Assembly (NCBI GenBank): GCA_000499405.2
Contig: HG738138.1
Span: 10,910,888 to 10,974,887 of the forward strand
Source of the DNA: Onchocerca volvulus
Taxonomy: Eukaryota; Nematoda; Chromadorea; Rhabditida; Onchocercidae
Reading direction: 5' to 3'
Length of the DNA: 64,000 nt
Shown here: one piece after another, positions 12,712 through 23,973 of the stretch
Position numbering within the stretch: position 1 is the first letter of the stretch
How the letters are laid out: every line of letters begins with the position of its first letter
Made by a program: the position numbers and the translations under genes
The notes under the pieces: model-generated
What the model was told of the DNA's origin: nothing
The model's database searches: none
The model's input: the letters and a program-made list of their open reading frames with translations, nothing else

Positions 12712-14507
12712 ATGTGCGTTCTTCTCCCATCCATCCTAATTATTACCATCGTTGCTGTCGCTGGTAAATTTTTAATTAATTAAATGAATTGATAAACTTT
12801 ACTATAGCGAATATTAAGAAAACATTGAAAAAATCAATAGCGGTATAGCAGCATACTGTAATTAATTTCAGTAGCATGTGAATATGTAAGATGAGATCAA
12901 CGAGATCAGTCGAACTTTCATTGAAAAGTTTGTGTGATAGAATTAGATAGCGAACATAATTATGCCAAGCTTATCAGTTTTATAAAAAACACTATAGCGA
13001 TTTATCAGATGAGATGTCGTACACACAGATGTGAGCATATAAATGAATTCATTCATTTTTTTTTTTTTTTTTTTTTTTATACCGCAACATTTTTTCAATT
13101 ATGTTGCTATTATCCAGTTTAATATTTCAAACTACTTTTCAGTGACACATGACATGAACGTATGCTTTCCACATTAACTCTTACGCTAGCAATATTACTG
13201 CTATTAAGCAATAAAACTTTGTCAAAATCCAGAAAATTTTCATGGAAAGTTTCAAAAAATAATTTATCTGTAATTTATGCGATAACATGAGATGGAAGAA
13301 TAGTAGTTCTTTTGAGTTATCCCAGAAGCATGGAGAAAAAATTTTAGAATTGTGAAAAGAAAAAAGATATGCATCAAATTTCACCCGGATCTTCCTATGC
13401 AATTAATCTAATTGAAGATTGCCGATTTTTCGGCATAACATCATTTTTGAATTACTAAAATTATCGAAAAATTACTAATTGACAAAAAACCTAAAGCTAT
13501 ATGAATTTATAATTTTCAGCGAAAGCGGATAACGAAATAATAACTAAAAAGTAAGTTTTAATTTGAAATTTCTCTTCCAGGAATATTTCTTTCTATTCCA
13601 CGAATTTTTGCATATTATAAATTTTGTGATGTTCGTTCGTAATTTTTAATCTTAAATTAATTGGTATTAGATGCAAGAATAGATTTAATGCAAAATTTTG
13701 ATAGCTAATTATCATAGCAATTGAAATTCCATTGATTCTCATAGCAGTTGAATTTCAATTGAATTATTAAATATCTGTTTCGATTAGAAAATAAAAATAT
13801 TTTTAAAATAATTTTCCACATCAAACTAATCTTTCAAATGAAACATTAAAATTAATAATTTTTCCAGAAATGATTCATATGTGAATGAATCAAATCAAAA
13901 TTTTATGACAATAAATTCTCCAGTTAACAACATTGTCAGGACATCAGACGATCATGAATGGTCAGAAACAGGTAATTTAAACAGATCCAATCAGTTATTA
14001 AGACAATCACAATGAAGCAAATAATTATGGTTTCAACTGTTCGTAAAATATTTATTTCGTCAAATTATTACAAATGATTTCAGAATTTTTTATTGAAAAA
14101 ATGCCTTATTCGTCCATTTTCATGCATAAAATTTCATTTCTGAAGCAAATTTTCACTATTTTGAAAAGGACTTCGTGATTAAGATTTCATAAAACATTTT
14201 GGAATAACGAACGAATTAATTTTCAGAAGAGAATGGGACATCACTATTCAACTTGGTAAATGGTCGTGAGAGGAAACAAAAAGTAACTCCGTCAGAATCA
14301 ACTAAAACCTATTTCAATGATAATTTTGAAGATTTAAGAGGACGGATATCCATGGAAACATTGGATCTTATCAAGCAACTGCATACATATTATTTTAATA
14401 CGGAAAATCTCATAAAACAGCCAGAATCCTTATCTTCGGGAGAAAATAAATCAAAAAAGGAAGAAATTGTCCATGTTTCTGGCAAGCTAGAAATATTACA
14501 GCTATGA
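12712..14507 (+). CDS. Small predicted secreted protein, four exons
   Basis: The exons are 12712-12763, 13520-13550, 13868-13971 and 14227-14507, all phase-compatible, giving about 155 aa. The first exon is almost entirely a signal peptide (MCVLLPSILIITIVAVA, cleavage likely after the final Ala). The mature part is hydrophilic: a short Lys/Asn segment with a possible N-glycosylation site (NES), then a Lys/Glu/Asn-rich region with the segment METLDLIKQLHTYYF, which may form a helix. I recognise no domain. The frame ends with ILQL and TGA at 14505. A downstream coding-like stretch (14646-14801) could be an alternative last exon. Donors and acceptors are canonical (GTAAAT, GTAAGT, GTAATT; TTTCAG or TTCCAG). 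It could be an excreted/secreted product of the worm; nothing in the sequence says more. Confidence 0.6.
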
Positions 14508-14645
14508 TATGTAATTGAAATAAATTTCTTGTCCTAAATTGGTATGTTTTCGAAAAGTGTCATATTATTTAGATTTTGTTCATAATTTTTGAAAAAAATT
14601 CATTTAGTTATATTACCTTACTTTCTTCCTTCTATCTTAATCTAG

Positions 14646-14801
14646 AGTAACGATAAAATATCCAATTCAGATTCGAAACAGGCCATCATTATGGTCCCAG
14701 AAGGAGCATATGGACATGCCCAAGAATCTTGTTGCTCTGCTTTCATGAAATATTATGAGCCTAAATTAATACAGAATGACAGCGAGCAGAAAAACAAATG
14801 A
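14646..14801 (+). CDS. Candidate alternative last exon of the secreted-protein gene
   Basis: Behind an AG at 14644-14645 there is an open frame reading SNDKISNSDSKQAIIMVPEG, then a CC-containing segment, ending at TGA 14799. A second acceptor (AATTCAG) lies at 14665-14670. From the preceding exon, a GC donor at 14482 joined to 14671 is phase-compatible (giving an Asp codon). A weak GT donor (GTCCAT, at about 14469) joined to 14646 would also fit. Composition is protein-like. It is either an alternative C-terminus or an old exon no longer used. Confidence 0.35.
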   Translation, partial: SNDKISNSDSKQAIIMVPEGAYGHAQESCCSAFMKYYEPKLIQNDSEQKNK

Positions 14802-17800
14802 CTTTTTTAAAAGTCAAGAAAGATGGGGAAAAGAAACTTAAGCAAGTCAAATATGAAACAAAAACAAATAATGAAAATACATCAATAAGAAAAAGGAAGA
14901 AAGGAAGAGATATAATCTAAAATTTCTACAATTGACTTCAGTATTTTATTCGGGTGAAACTCATACTAAGGGTTGTGTAAAACATGTAAGCAATTCTTCA
15001 CAAACGTGTGAGAAATTTTAAGTAGAAATATTGCAGATATAAAAATGACAAATGAATTTGAAAAATTTCATTTATTGGAAAGATAAGAAAGTAATCTGGA
15101 AGCAACAAGGAAAAAAAACTGAGGCCAGACTCAAGCTGATTGCATTAGTGAGATGCAGTGAAATGCTAGTGCAAGTGAAATGCTTTAACGTAATTCAAAA
15201 ATGCATTTTATCGTATTCTGAAAATCAGTTATGCTCTAATCAAAGATTTATTTAAATTTAGAAATATTTCAGCAATCTTTTTAGTAAAAATCATTCAAAC
15301 TAAAGAAAACGGATTGCATTGATTGAAACTTGCTCTTAAGACATGTTGCCTAGCAAATTTCTCCTTAACAATTTGATCAGTTAATTCCTGCTACAGTAAA
15401 AAACAGAAAATCCCTCAAAAATTTTCTACAGGAAATCCTAGAAAAGAAAAAAGAGTTGTTTCTCGAGAATTGATCGTGTGTCGTATCAATAAATTCTGCT
15501 GAAATCACTAATTAATATAAAAGTACAAATACCGCTGATAATTTAATTATAAGATATTTTTCTGAATTATTTATAAACTAAATATTTAGCAAATACGTTG
15601 TCCATTACTTCTTATTTGATAATTTTCATAAAATTTTGCCTCCAATATTATTAAAACTGTAAATAAGCCAATATACAATTAATACAATAGATGTGATTAT
15701 TTGAATGTTAGGATGATGGTAAAAGATGCAGAATTTTGAGAAAAGCTTTTTTTTTTTCTAAAATTGCATATAGTAATTCATTTTCTTTTTTGTCAATGAT
15801 TTGGTCAGAAATGCAAGATGAGATGCTTCAGGAATAGGGCGATGGATGGATGGTAAAAGAAAAGAGAAAAAAAAGTTTTTGAAGCAACAAAAATTGAAAT
15901 GACGGCCGTTTTACCAGATGAGTTTCTCATCACACTCCTCAAGTTTTGGCTTCTTTTTTGTGGTTTCGTTTCATATTTTCTCTACTTTTTTCAACATTTT
16001 ACGCAAGAGGAACACTGCAAAAATCAATTGCTGATGATTTGGCTTTTTTATTCAATGTGAGATAAGAAATAGAGATAAGATAAAAGTTCTTGCATCTTTT
16101 CTTGCTGTAATTCACATCTCTTTTTTGCTAATTATAATGTGCAACAGTATTTTGAAATGCTTATTTCATCTTTTCAATTGAGCATTTATCTGATAAGAAA
16201 AAAAGTTGAAGATGGTGATAACGAAACTAATCTATTTTATACTATACGTTTCAAACATTTAATTTTTTTCTCTCTTTTTTTGTATTTATGATAACCATTA
16301 CTGTAACCGCAATTATGACCGTAGAATATTGTGAAAATGTCTTACGATCATTAAAAAAAAAAAAAAAAAAAAAATTTATGTTCTGTATCACTCAAGTTAA
16401 ATAATTTGCATGTCTAAAATGTACATCAATTTCAGTTGCAAAAAGGAATATTTCGTTTAAATTCTAAATTTTTGTTCTTCGATGATTCTTATTATCTCAC
16501 TTTTTCTTTCCTTCTTTATCCTCTTGATGTTTAAAATGGCCTAATATTTTGACAAATCTAACTTTATCCATCTTATAAATTATGCTGAATAAAAATTTTT
16601 GTTAAAAATAATTTCGACATAATGTTGGAAAAGAATTTTGTTTCGCTTTTTTTTTTCTATCCACAAATTTATTTGACCTTTATTGAATTTCGCTTCTTTT
16701 AACCTGAACCAACAGCAACTGTCGCTCTTTTATTTCAAACACTCCAGTGCTTCAAAAGAGGATTTGAATGAGGTGTTTCAAATTTATTGACCAAAGCATT
16801 TTGAATGAATGATTAATTTCTTTGCTATCTCTGAAAGAACCATGATTAATGATTATCGCCGGATACCAATTCATAACTAGCAAGGAAAAGGAGATCAGTA
16901 AAGATAACAATGTGTTGTTTCTTTTGTTTGAATATCAACTTTATTTTCTATCAGTAAGGGTGATATTGATACTGGAAAATTTTTATTTATCTCCAAATTT
17001 CTCGTGATAGGATGGAAAAAAAATATGCCCAAAAATTAAAATAACTTTTTTTTTCCTTTCCTTTGCAAGTATGAATTAATTATTTGAGTTTACAATTTTT
17101 TCTTCCTGAAATTCATGGATTGAGAGAAATTCAATACATAAATTTCGAGATTTGTAACTTTAATCAACAAATTAATGACATATTTAAATTTTGTCATAGC
17201 TAAAAAAAATTTGTTTGTTGAGTTTTATTCCTCTTGTCAATTTCAATTCGTTTATTGATGATTGAAGAATTTCGCCAATTAAGATGTATTTGTTTGTTAT
17301 AAAAAAAAGAAGTGCAAAGTTCAAGGTATAAAGTTGCAGCTAATTAATTTAATCATTTCAATTTATGGTTTGAGATTTAAATCTTTTCTGTCTTTTTTTT
17401 TTTTTATAAATTTAATTTAATTTTTCTAATAACTAAGGAATTTTCTGTAAATATGAATTTGCTAATTACCTCGAACTATTTACTGCATATTATCCTACTA
17501 GCCTTTTTCCTGCACCTACTTTGATCTCACCTGCACTTCTTTATTATCAGATTGTTGAGGTAGAGCAAATTTTTCAGCTGTTATTTTGCAAATCATTAGT
17601 ACTTCTTCTCCTTCTTCTTCTTCTTCCTCTGCTCTTCATATTCAATTCCAGATATTTTTGTTTTCCTCTCACTGATGAAAAAAGAAAACTAATTTACGAT
17701 GGATTTTATCATTCGCTTCAAAATTTCAAATGTTATTAACCACTAACTTCTATGGACTATTATTGAAGATAGCAAACTCTTGTATTTTTAAAATTTTTTC

Positions 17801-18060
17801 TTAAGATATTTTGTCACTATTTTTATTGCAAAATTGCTATCGATCCAATTTTAGTCACAAATTATCAAATAAATTGAAATTTTTTTTTTTTCAAATTTAT
17901 TGAAAAATTATTATTGTTAAGGATATATATACCGTAATCTGTGTATGAAATTGTATTGAATAATGTAGTCATTAAATTAATTGTAATTTAATTTTAATCT
18001 TTTTTTAAAATGCTGATTATAAGTTTGAAATTTTTGGAAGCAAGAATCGAATGAATTTTA
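14802..18060. other. Intergenic spacer before the ion-channel gene
   Basis: This is about 3.2 kb of AT-rich sequence with numerous T and A runs and no exon I can support. The short open frames at 15052-15255 and 17521-17739 are Lys-rich or Leu/Phe-rich translations without splice context. Confidence 0.5.
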
Positions 18061-18061
18061 G
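18060..18061 (+). promoter_or_regulatory. Putative trans-splice acceptor of the ion-channel gene
   Basis: GAATTTTAG precedes the ATG at 18084 by 22 bases and matches the nematode 3' splice consensus. Its use would remove the upstream in-frame ATG at 18051 and leave the signal-peptide start. Inferred from sequence only. Confidence 0.4.
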
Positions 18062-18083
18062 TTATTGCCTTTATGCGTACCTT

Positions 18084-19070
18084 ATGCGACAACTTTCACT
18101 ACAAACTTTTATTGTCTGCATGACCGTAACTATTAAATTGACTTTCGGACGAGTGATTGCTATAACAAATCGAAATATAACAACAAAAGCAACAATGATT
18201 GATAGTAATAAAGAAGGTTTGATAATTTTTCTTTTAATAATTTCAAATCAATTTGATTGATGAGTTATTTGAAAAAAAAAAAAAACAAAATTTTTTCTTT
18301 TCGAGTAATTCTTAAAAATTTTTTTTGCAACTTTTTTTGTTGTTTTCGAATTTCGAATTTTTTTTCTGTAACTAATTCTTTAAAATTCTTTTTCAATTTT
18401 TTATGAAACTAAATTTCGATCTTTATAAATAAAATGGTTGAAGAAAGCAAAAAGAAATACTTTATAATTCATTAATTTAAATGATACATTTTGTTTGAAA
18501 AATTCAAGTTTTTATAAAAATATTCTGACATAAACCTAAAAATTGAATTTAACATTTTCAATTATTTGTAGTTCATTTGTATACACATCAAATTTTATTT
18601 CAAATTTAGGCAGATATTTCCGATTTTTTCATTAGATGAATGTAAAAATTGATCAGTACTGATCTTCTGTCTGATTTTATTTGATCTTTTTTTTTTTTGT
18701 CTTTTACAATTATTTGGAATTATTAGCTAAAATTTCAGTAAAAAATTTTCAAGAATTTTCTCCTTTTTAGAAAAGAAGAATTTGCAAATTGGACTAACAA
18801 TCGAATCAATTAGTGATTTTAATCTCAAACAATCGGTAAATCAATCATGTTGCTCACAATTTTTTATGACGCATTTCTGAGAAAAAAAAAAAAAAAAAGA
18901 ATTTTTGTTTGTTTACACTACTCACAGTGTAAACAAACAAAAACTGCTTACGCTAATTCATCGTGAAAATAATTTTTCATCATTCTCGTAAATCATGTTC
19001 ACTTTTTGTAAAAAAAGCAATCATATCTTAGCTTTAATTTGGCGATAAATTCACTTTTGTTTTGTTTTGC

Positions 19071-19102
<32 letters not shown>

Positions 19103-22100
19103 AGTGGATTCTTATGCACATTTGGTTAACTATTCAACAACTTTCTCAATCATTTTGTCTAATAGAAACTGCTTACTTTATATTTATGATTTTTCAGCAT
19201 TTCATCTTAGCAAGAAAAAAAAACATAAAGAGATCAGAAAAGAATCAGTTTTATCATTTATAATAATCACTTACATTTGCAGAATTTTAAAGCATCCGTT
19301 TCCTTGTTAATGGTAGTGGAAAAATCAGGTAGACCACCTGGTTCAATTATTGTCAAATATGATCAGTATCTCTATCCATTTAGTGATTTACAATTTACTG
19401 GTAATAAAGCACGACCAAAAGATGCATATCGACTTCTCATTTCTGCGTCTGATGGTACCACATCTACCCGATCAAAGTTAGTAACTTATTTTTTATCAAT
19501 TCCATTTCATGGTACCTCTCCTGTCATGCTTGCAATTGATAACTATAATAAACATTAACCAAAGCTTTTTTTTTCTCTAATGACAAAAACTTACTTTGAA
19601 ATTAATGAAAATACTCACGATAACATTAACATTATCATCAGATTTATTTAATATTGAGATCCGGTAAGGATTCATCCCATTTGACAATTTTGTGACAAAA
19701 AGACAGAAAAAAAAATATAAAAGATAAAAAAAAAAAAAGTGGCTTTTATGTTAGTTTGTCGTCGGAAGAAATTGATCTAGGAATAGAAATAAAAAATAAT
19801 GGGCAAACATTTCGAAAGTAATGAAATTCAATTCGTTTTGCTCTTATTGTGTTATTTCCGGCTGTTTCATTTTTTGTAATTTTATTTGAAAAATTGGAGA
19901 AATGTAAAGAGAAAATTTGAGATATATGATAAACAATCTGAAAAATTTATCTCAAATTTTCTCTTAACGTTTCTCCAGTTTTTCATTTTTTCTCAAAATG
20001 AAATTTAAGTTGAAAAAGCATGTCAGTAAAGTTTCTTGTTTATTTCAGTTATGAATTAGAAATTCATTGCCCATTCAATTTGAAGCATTACCCATTCGAC
20101 TCGCATTATTGTCCCATTGATATCTATGCAGGTTTTTATTTATCATTTAATTTTTCATTTAACATTTGACATCTTTTACTACTGATTTCTTGTAAATGAA
20201 ATTAATTTCCCCGCTGCTTCACAGTTTTCTGTTCTTCAACTATGAATGCTTACCAGGGGTAATATTATAAAATGTGCTGTTGCAAAAAATTGCATTATTT
20301 TTCAGTTAAATTCTACGTGTAAGAAGAGTTGCATGTATCAATTATCCGAACAATTTATTTGAAATTAATTATCTTGCAGGTAAGCATCCTAGCAGGCAAC
20401 TATCTCTTTCGTGGTACTACTCTGATGGAGCACGATTGAATGCAAGTATAGGACCAATCAGCATGCAAACATCGTTAGTTTCTAGTGAAAATTGCAATTT
20501 TGAAGGAATTTATGCTGTCACTGAATTAAATACAGCTTCAGGTTTGCCTTCAGATTTCTTTTAAAAAAAGTAAAGAAGCTTGAAATAATGGAGAAGAAAA
20601 ACATAGTTGATAATATGGTTGTATACATACATTATTTAATTATACCAAAAGAAAACAACAAAACATTATATTTTGTTGCATTTACCCTTTGACCTTTTCA
20701 AAATAAATTATTAAAAGAACTGATTGCTTACATCTTCAGGTTTGCGTTCCTTCTTTAAAAAAAAAAAATAAAAAAGTTTAAAATAATGGAGAAGAAAAAA
20801 ACATAGTTGATAGTACTACTGTATGCTTATACTATTTAATTATATATATATAACAAGGCATTTAAAATATACTGTTGAATTTACCCTTTGACCTTCCCAG
20901 AAAGAAATTATTAAAAGAATTAGTTTCTCCTTTAAAGTAAGATATATCTTAAAAGTTACTTTCACCTCTTCCTTTTGTTTTTTCAGCGCGATTCTCATGT
21001 CTTCGTGTTCAATTACATTTTCATCGGCCATTCCAAACTTCATTTTTCCGTTATTTCTTGCCAACAATTATACTCGTTGCACTTACTTGGATTATCTTTT
21101 ATATTGAACGACAGCGTTTGCAATCACGAATAACCATTGTGGCCATTTCATCTTTGCTTACATTCTTTTGTGTATCAATTTCTTTCATTTTAGTTAATAT
21201 AATTCCTAAATGAATAAGTGATACAAACGGATATTAGAAGGGATCATTTCCAGAATTAAATGAGAAAGCATTTAGTGAGAAAATGATAACACTTTCATGA
21301 TAATTTTCGGTATAAATAATGCGACAAATTTATCACATCTCTTCCACTACATCATTACAAAGCTTCGAAGATCAAATATTCTAAAAGGATACTGACCTTT
21401 TTTTTGTTTTGTCAATTAATCATTGTAGATTATAAATGTGATATCATTTATAATCTACAATGATTAATTAAATTTCGCTCATAATATAAAAAATACATTA
21501 CTTACTATGCATTATAATTGATATTAATCGTTCGAATTACTTCGTAAGTCTGTATATATGAAACGAATGATACCAAACCTACCACACTCGACACCAAACC
21601 AAAACACTGAATGATACTCCGGATTAACCGGATTGGTGTCAAATGTATCCTACCCAGCCCTGAATCAACCAGAATGATTGATCATTCACTGTAGCATTCT
21701 CTGTTAATTAGCATCAGTACATGTTTGATATGACAATGTTCAGGTTAAGTTATGAAAGAATTACTTTTTATATATAAGATAATAAAATTCTTGGTGATTT
21801 TGAAGCAAACTAACTGTTCCGAAATTCCTTATTAGAAAAAAGAATTTTTCAGGCAATGCTCTGGAATAATGAAGTACCGTCAACAGCTTACTTAACAGCT
21901 GCTGATGTTTGGGTTTTTCTATGCAATATATTCATTCTTCTCTCACTGCTAGAAGTTTGATATTTTAAATTTTGGATAATCACTTTTTCGTTATTTTACA
22001 GTTTACATTACAATTCAATCTTTAATACTTTGGCATAGGTTGTCCCATATAACACTTCACTCTATAAAATAATATGTTTAACTTTATTGTCCGATCTCAT

Positions 22101-23053
22101 TCTTACCTTAGAAAGGACAGGATTGTATACTGGCCAGAATTCTATTTGTCAAAGTTTGCTGAATATGCCCTAATATTAAACTTAATCAAGAAATCTGTAA
22201 AAGTGATCATGACAGCCGTTATTTCTGTATCGCTTCAAATTATAATTATGAAAAATGTAAAGTTCTTGTTTGAGGAAAAAAAAAAACATATTCTATTAAG
22301 AAAAATTAAATATTTGACTTTTAAGAAAAAACTACTTTATTTTATAAACTTTTAAAATTTATATGGATATTTTCAGGTTATAGCAGTACATATATTAATG
22401 AAAATGTCACATAAACAGCTTTTGCTTGCCAACAGAAATGAATCTGTTCGAGCCGAAAGCCAATATCGGCGTGAAAAGCAAGCCGCAAAACGAGGCCGTT
22501 CAATTAGCCCAAGACCATTAATTGCTAATGGGCGAATGTTTGAAATGAAACCCCTTGATCAAGTTTGTTTTTTTATTTTTCATAAATTCCAAGTCATAAT
22601 TAATTGTCTAAAATAGCAACGATAGCACAAGATCATTGTTCAACTACTTTTCATCGATTATTTTTTGCACTAAAATCAACATATTTAAGCGGAAGGTATT
22701 TTGATACAGATATTAGTCAAAAAATGAAGCAACAAAATTACAATTCGAATTAATAAAGTGATACGGTACGAATTTTAACTAAACGAGGTGGTACTATTAT
22801 TCATTTATTTCAAGAAACAGGCATGTATATTATGACTACTAAGAAAATTTTGAAATAGTTAATAATTTTGCAGGATTTCCTTGGTTCAACATCAACGTCA
22901 AACTATGATACTCTGATAAATGATTATTTCCATCGTTGGTCTGATTATTATTCAGTAACAGCTGCACGAGTTGATCTATCAGCGCGTATCATACTGCCAC
23001 TCGCTTACGGTATTGTAGCTTCACTGTACTTCTCTTTTTACCTATTGTTATAA
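18084..23053 (+). CDS. Cys-loop ligand-gated ion channel subunit, divergent
   Basis: Nine exons join in phase: 18084-18216, 18771-18835, 19283-19476, 20049-20131, 20380-20541, 20987-21171, 21853-21954, 22377-22562 and 22874-23053 (about 429 aa). The start is the ATG behind a TTTTAG acceptor at 18061 and opens a signal peptide (MRQLSLQTFIVC...). The canonical Cys-loop is present with exactly 13 residues between cysteines (C-PFNLKHYPFDSHY-C). It is followed by a loop-C region (TASARFSCLRVQL) like that of GlyR/GluCl channels. Four membrane segments follow: TM1 RYFLPTIILVALTWIIF, TM2 after QRLQSR, TM3 VFLCNIFILLSLLE, and TM4 at the C-terminus ending FYLLL. The TM3-TM4 loop is short and basic (REKQAAKRGRS). 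The Trp of the W.PD block before the Cys-loop and the PAR motif before TM2 are replaced, so ligand and ion selectivity cannot be called. It acts as a plasma-membrane pentamer subunit. An ATG at 18051 would add 11 residues. Confidence 0.85.
18902..18943. repeat. Perfect 18-bp inverted repeat in channel intron 2
   Basis: The left arm 18902-18919 and right arm 18926-18943 are exact reverse complements with a 6-base loop (ACTCAC). The arms include TTTGTTTGTTTACACT. Confidence 0.9.
19889..19985. repeat. Long imperfect inverted repeat in channel intron 3
   Basis: The arms at about 19889-19923 and 19949-19985 share GGAGAAA and AAGAGAAAATTTGAGATA in opposite orientation, with only a few mismatches and one gap over about 35 bp. 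Weaker pairing extends outward to about 19864 and 20005. Confidence 0.8.
20534..20935 (+). repeat. Tandem duplication of about 198 bp in channel intron 5, including the splice donor
   Basis: The segment starting CTTCAGGTTTGC at 20536 recurs at 20734, exactly 198 bp later. Both copies continue with AATAATGGAGAAGAAAAA, CATAGTTGATA, TTTAATTATA, TTTACCCTTTGACCTT and AAATTATTAAAAGAA. The first copy carries the real exon-5 donor, so the second creates a duplicate donor-like site inside the intron. Confidence 0.85.
21414..21469. repeat. Perfect 25-bp inverted repeat in channel intron 6
   Basis: The left arm 21414-21438 and right arm 21445-21469 are exact reverse complements separated by six bases (TGATAT). 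The arms contain ATCATTGTAGATTATAAATG. Confidence 0.9.
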
Positions 23054-23973
23054 TTTTTGAAACAAAAATATCATTGATAGAATTTGGAAAGAAAAGAAAG
23101 TGGTAAAGGCTAATTTCTCAACATTGTATTACATGTGATGTACACAGTAATCTATACAATTTTGAGCTCCTAGATAATCGTGAAACTTTCTATGATTGTT
23201 GAATTTGAATAAAATGATACACCCAGTCTAATCCTGAATTTATATCCTAAGCAAATTACCACACTACTCTCTCATTCCACAAAGAGACTTCCCTCCATTT
23301 GATTGAATTTAGGAGCTTACGACTAAACATCGATAATACACGAACTCCTTAACATAACTTTGACGTATGTGTATCTATTTTCTCTGAGCATCTTTCTAGA
23401 AAAATCACATTTGTTCTCTTTCTCTTAGTATTCCTTCTTAAAACGATCACAACTGTACATCAACCGTAGATTTATATCTCTGGATTAGGTTATTTGAACA
23501 AAAAGATGAAGGGTGCAAAGTATGAAATTTCATTACATCCAACAATGACAATCTATATTAAAAATTGCAAAATCATATATACAGAAGTATTAAAGCACGA
23601 ATATATGTATGTACACGACAGAAGAAATGAATGCCAAATATTTTTCATGTATAGTTTCGTGAATATGAAGAATGAACCACTGAATATTCTTCAAATCCAG
23701 AAATAATGACTTAAATAATGAATGGTATAACTGGAACCACCGGAATAATAAATACATGACGAAGATAAAATTATAGTCACGACAGTACTCTAATGTATGC
23801 ACAAAAAAGATCACAATAAAATTCCATTTTAAGGCAACTTCTAATAAATATTAATTGCCTTTTTCTGAATTGAGTAGCAGTGTACAGAACTAAATATGCA
23901 CAATTTAATAAAGATTCTCAGCAATTCCTAATGATTTTGCATTTTCTAGAACCGATAAGATCATGACTAATTA
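23054..23973. other. Convergent 3' flanks of the channel and dynactin genes
   Basis: This tail-to-tail spacer lies between the channel stop (23053) and the dynactin stop (23974). AATAAA occurs at about 23208 on the plus strand and could be the channel poly(A) signal. I see no further gene. The overlapping open frames at 23494-23814 on both strands look non-coding. Confidence 0.5.

Noticed and set aside
19039..19310. Two overlapping poly-Phe frames before channel exon 3
   Set aside because: They arise from the 24-T tract; they merely run into the real exon at 19283 in the wrong frame.
22620..22873. Possible extra exon in the channel TM3-TM4 loop
   Set aside because: The exons on both sides join in phase 0 without it and no frame here is open with splice sites.
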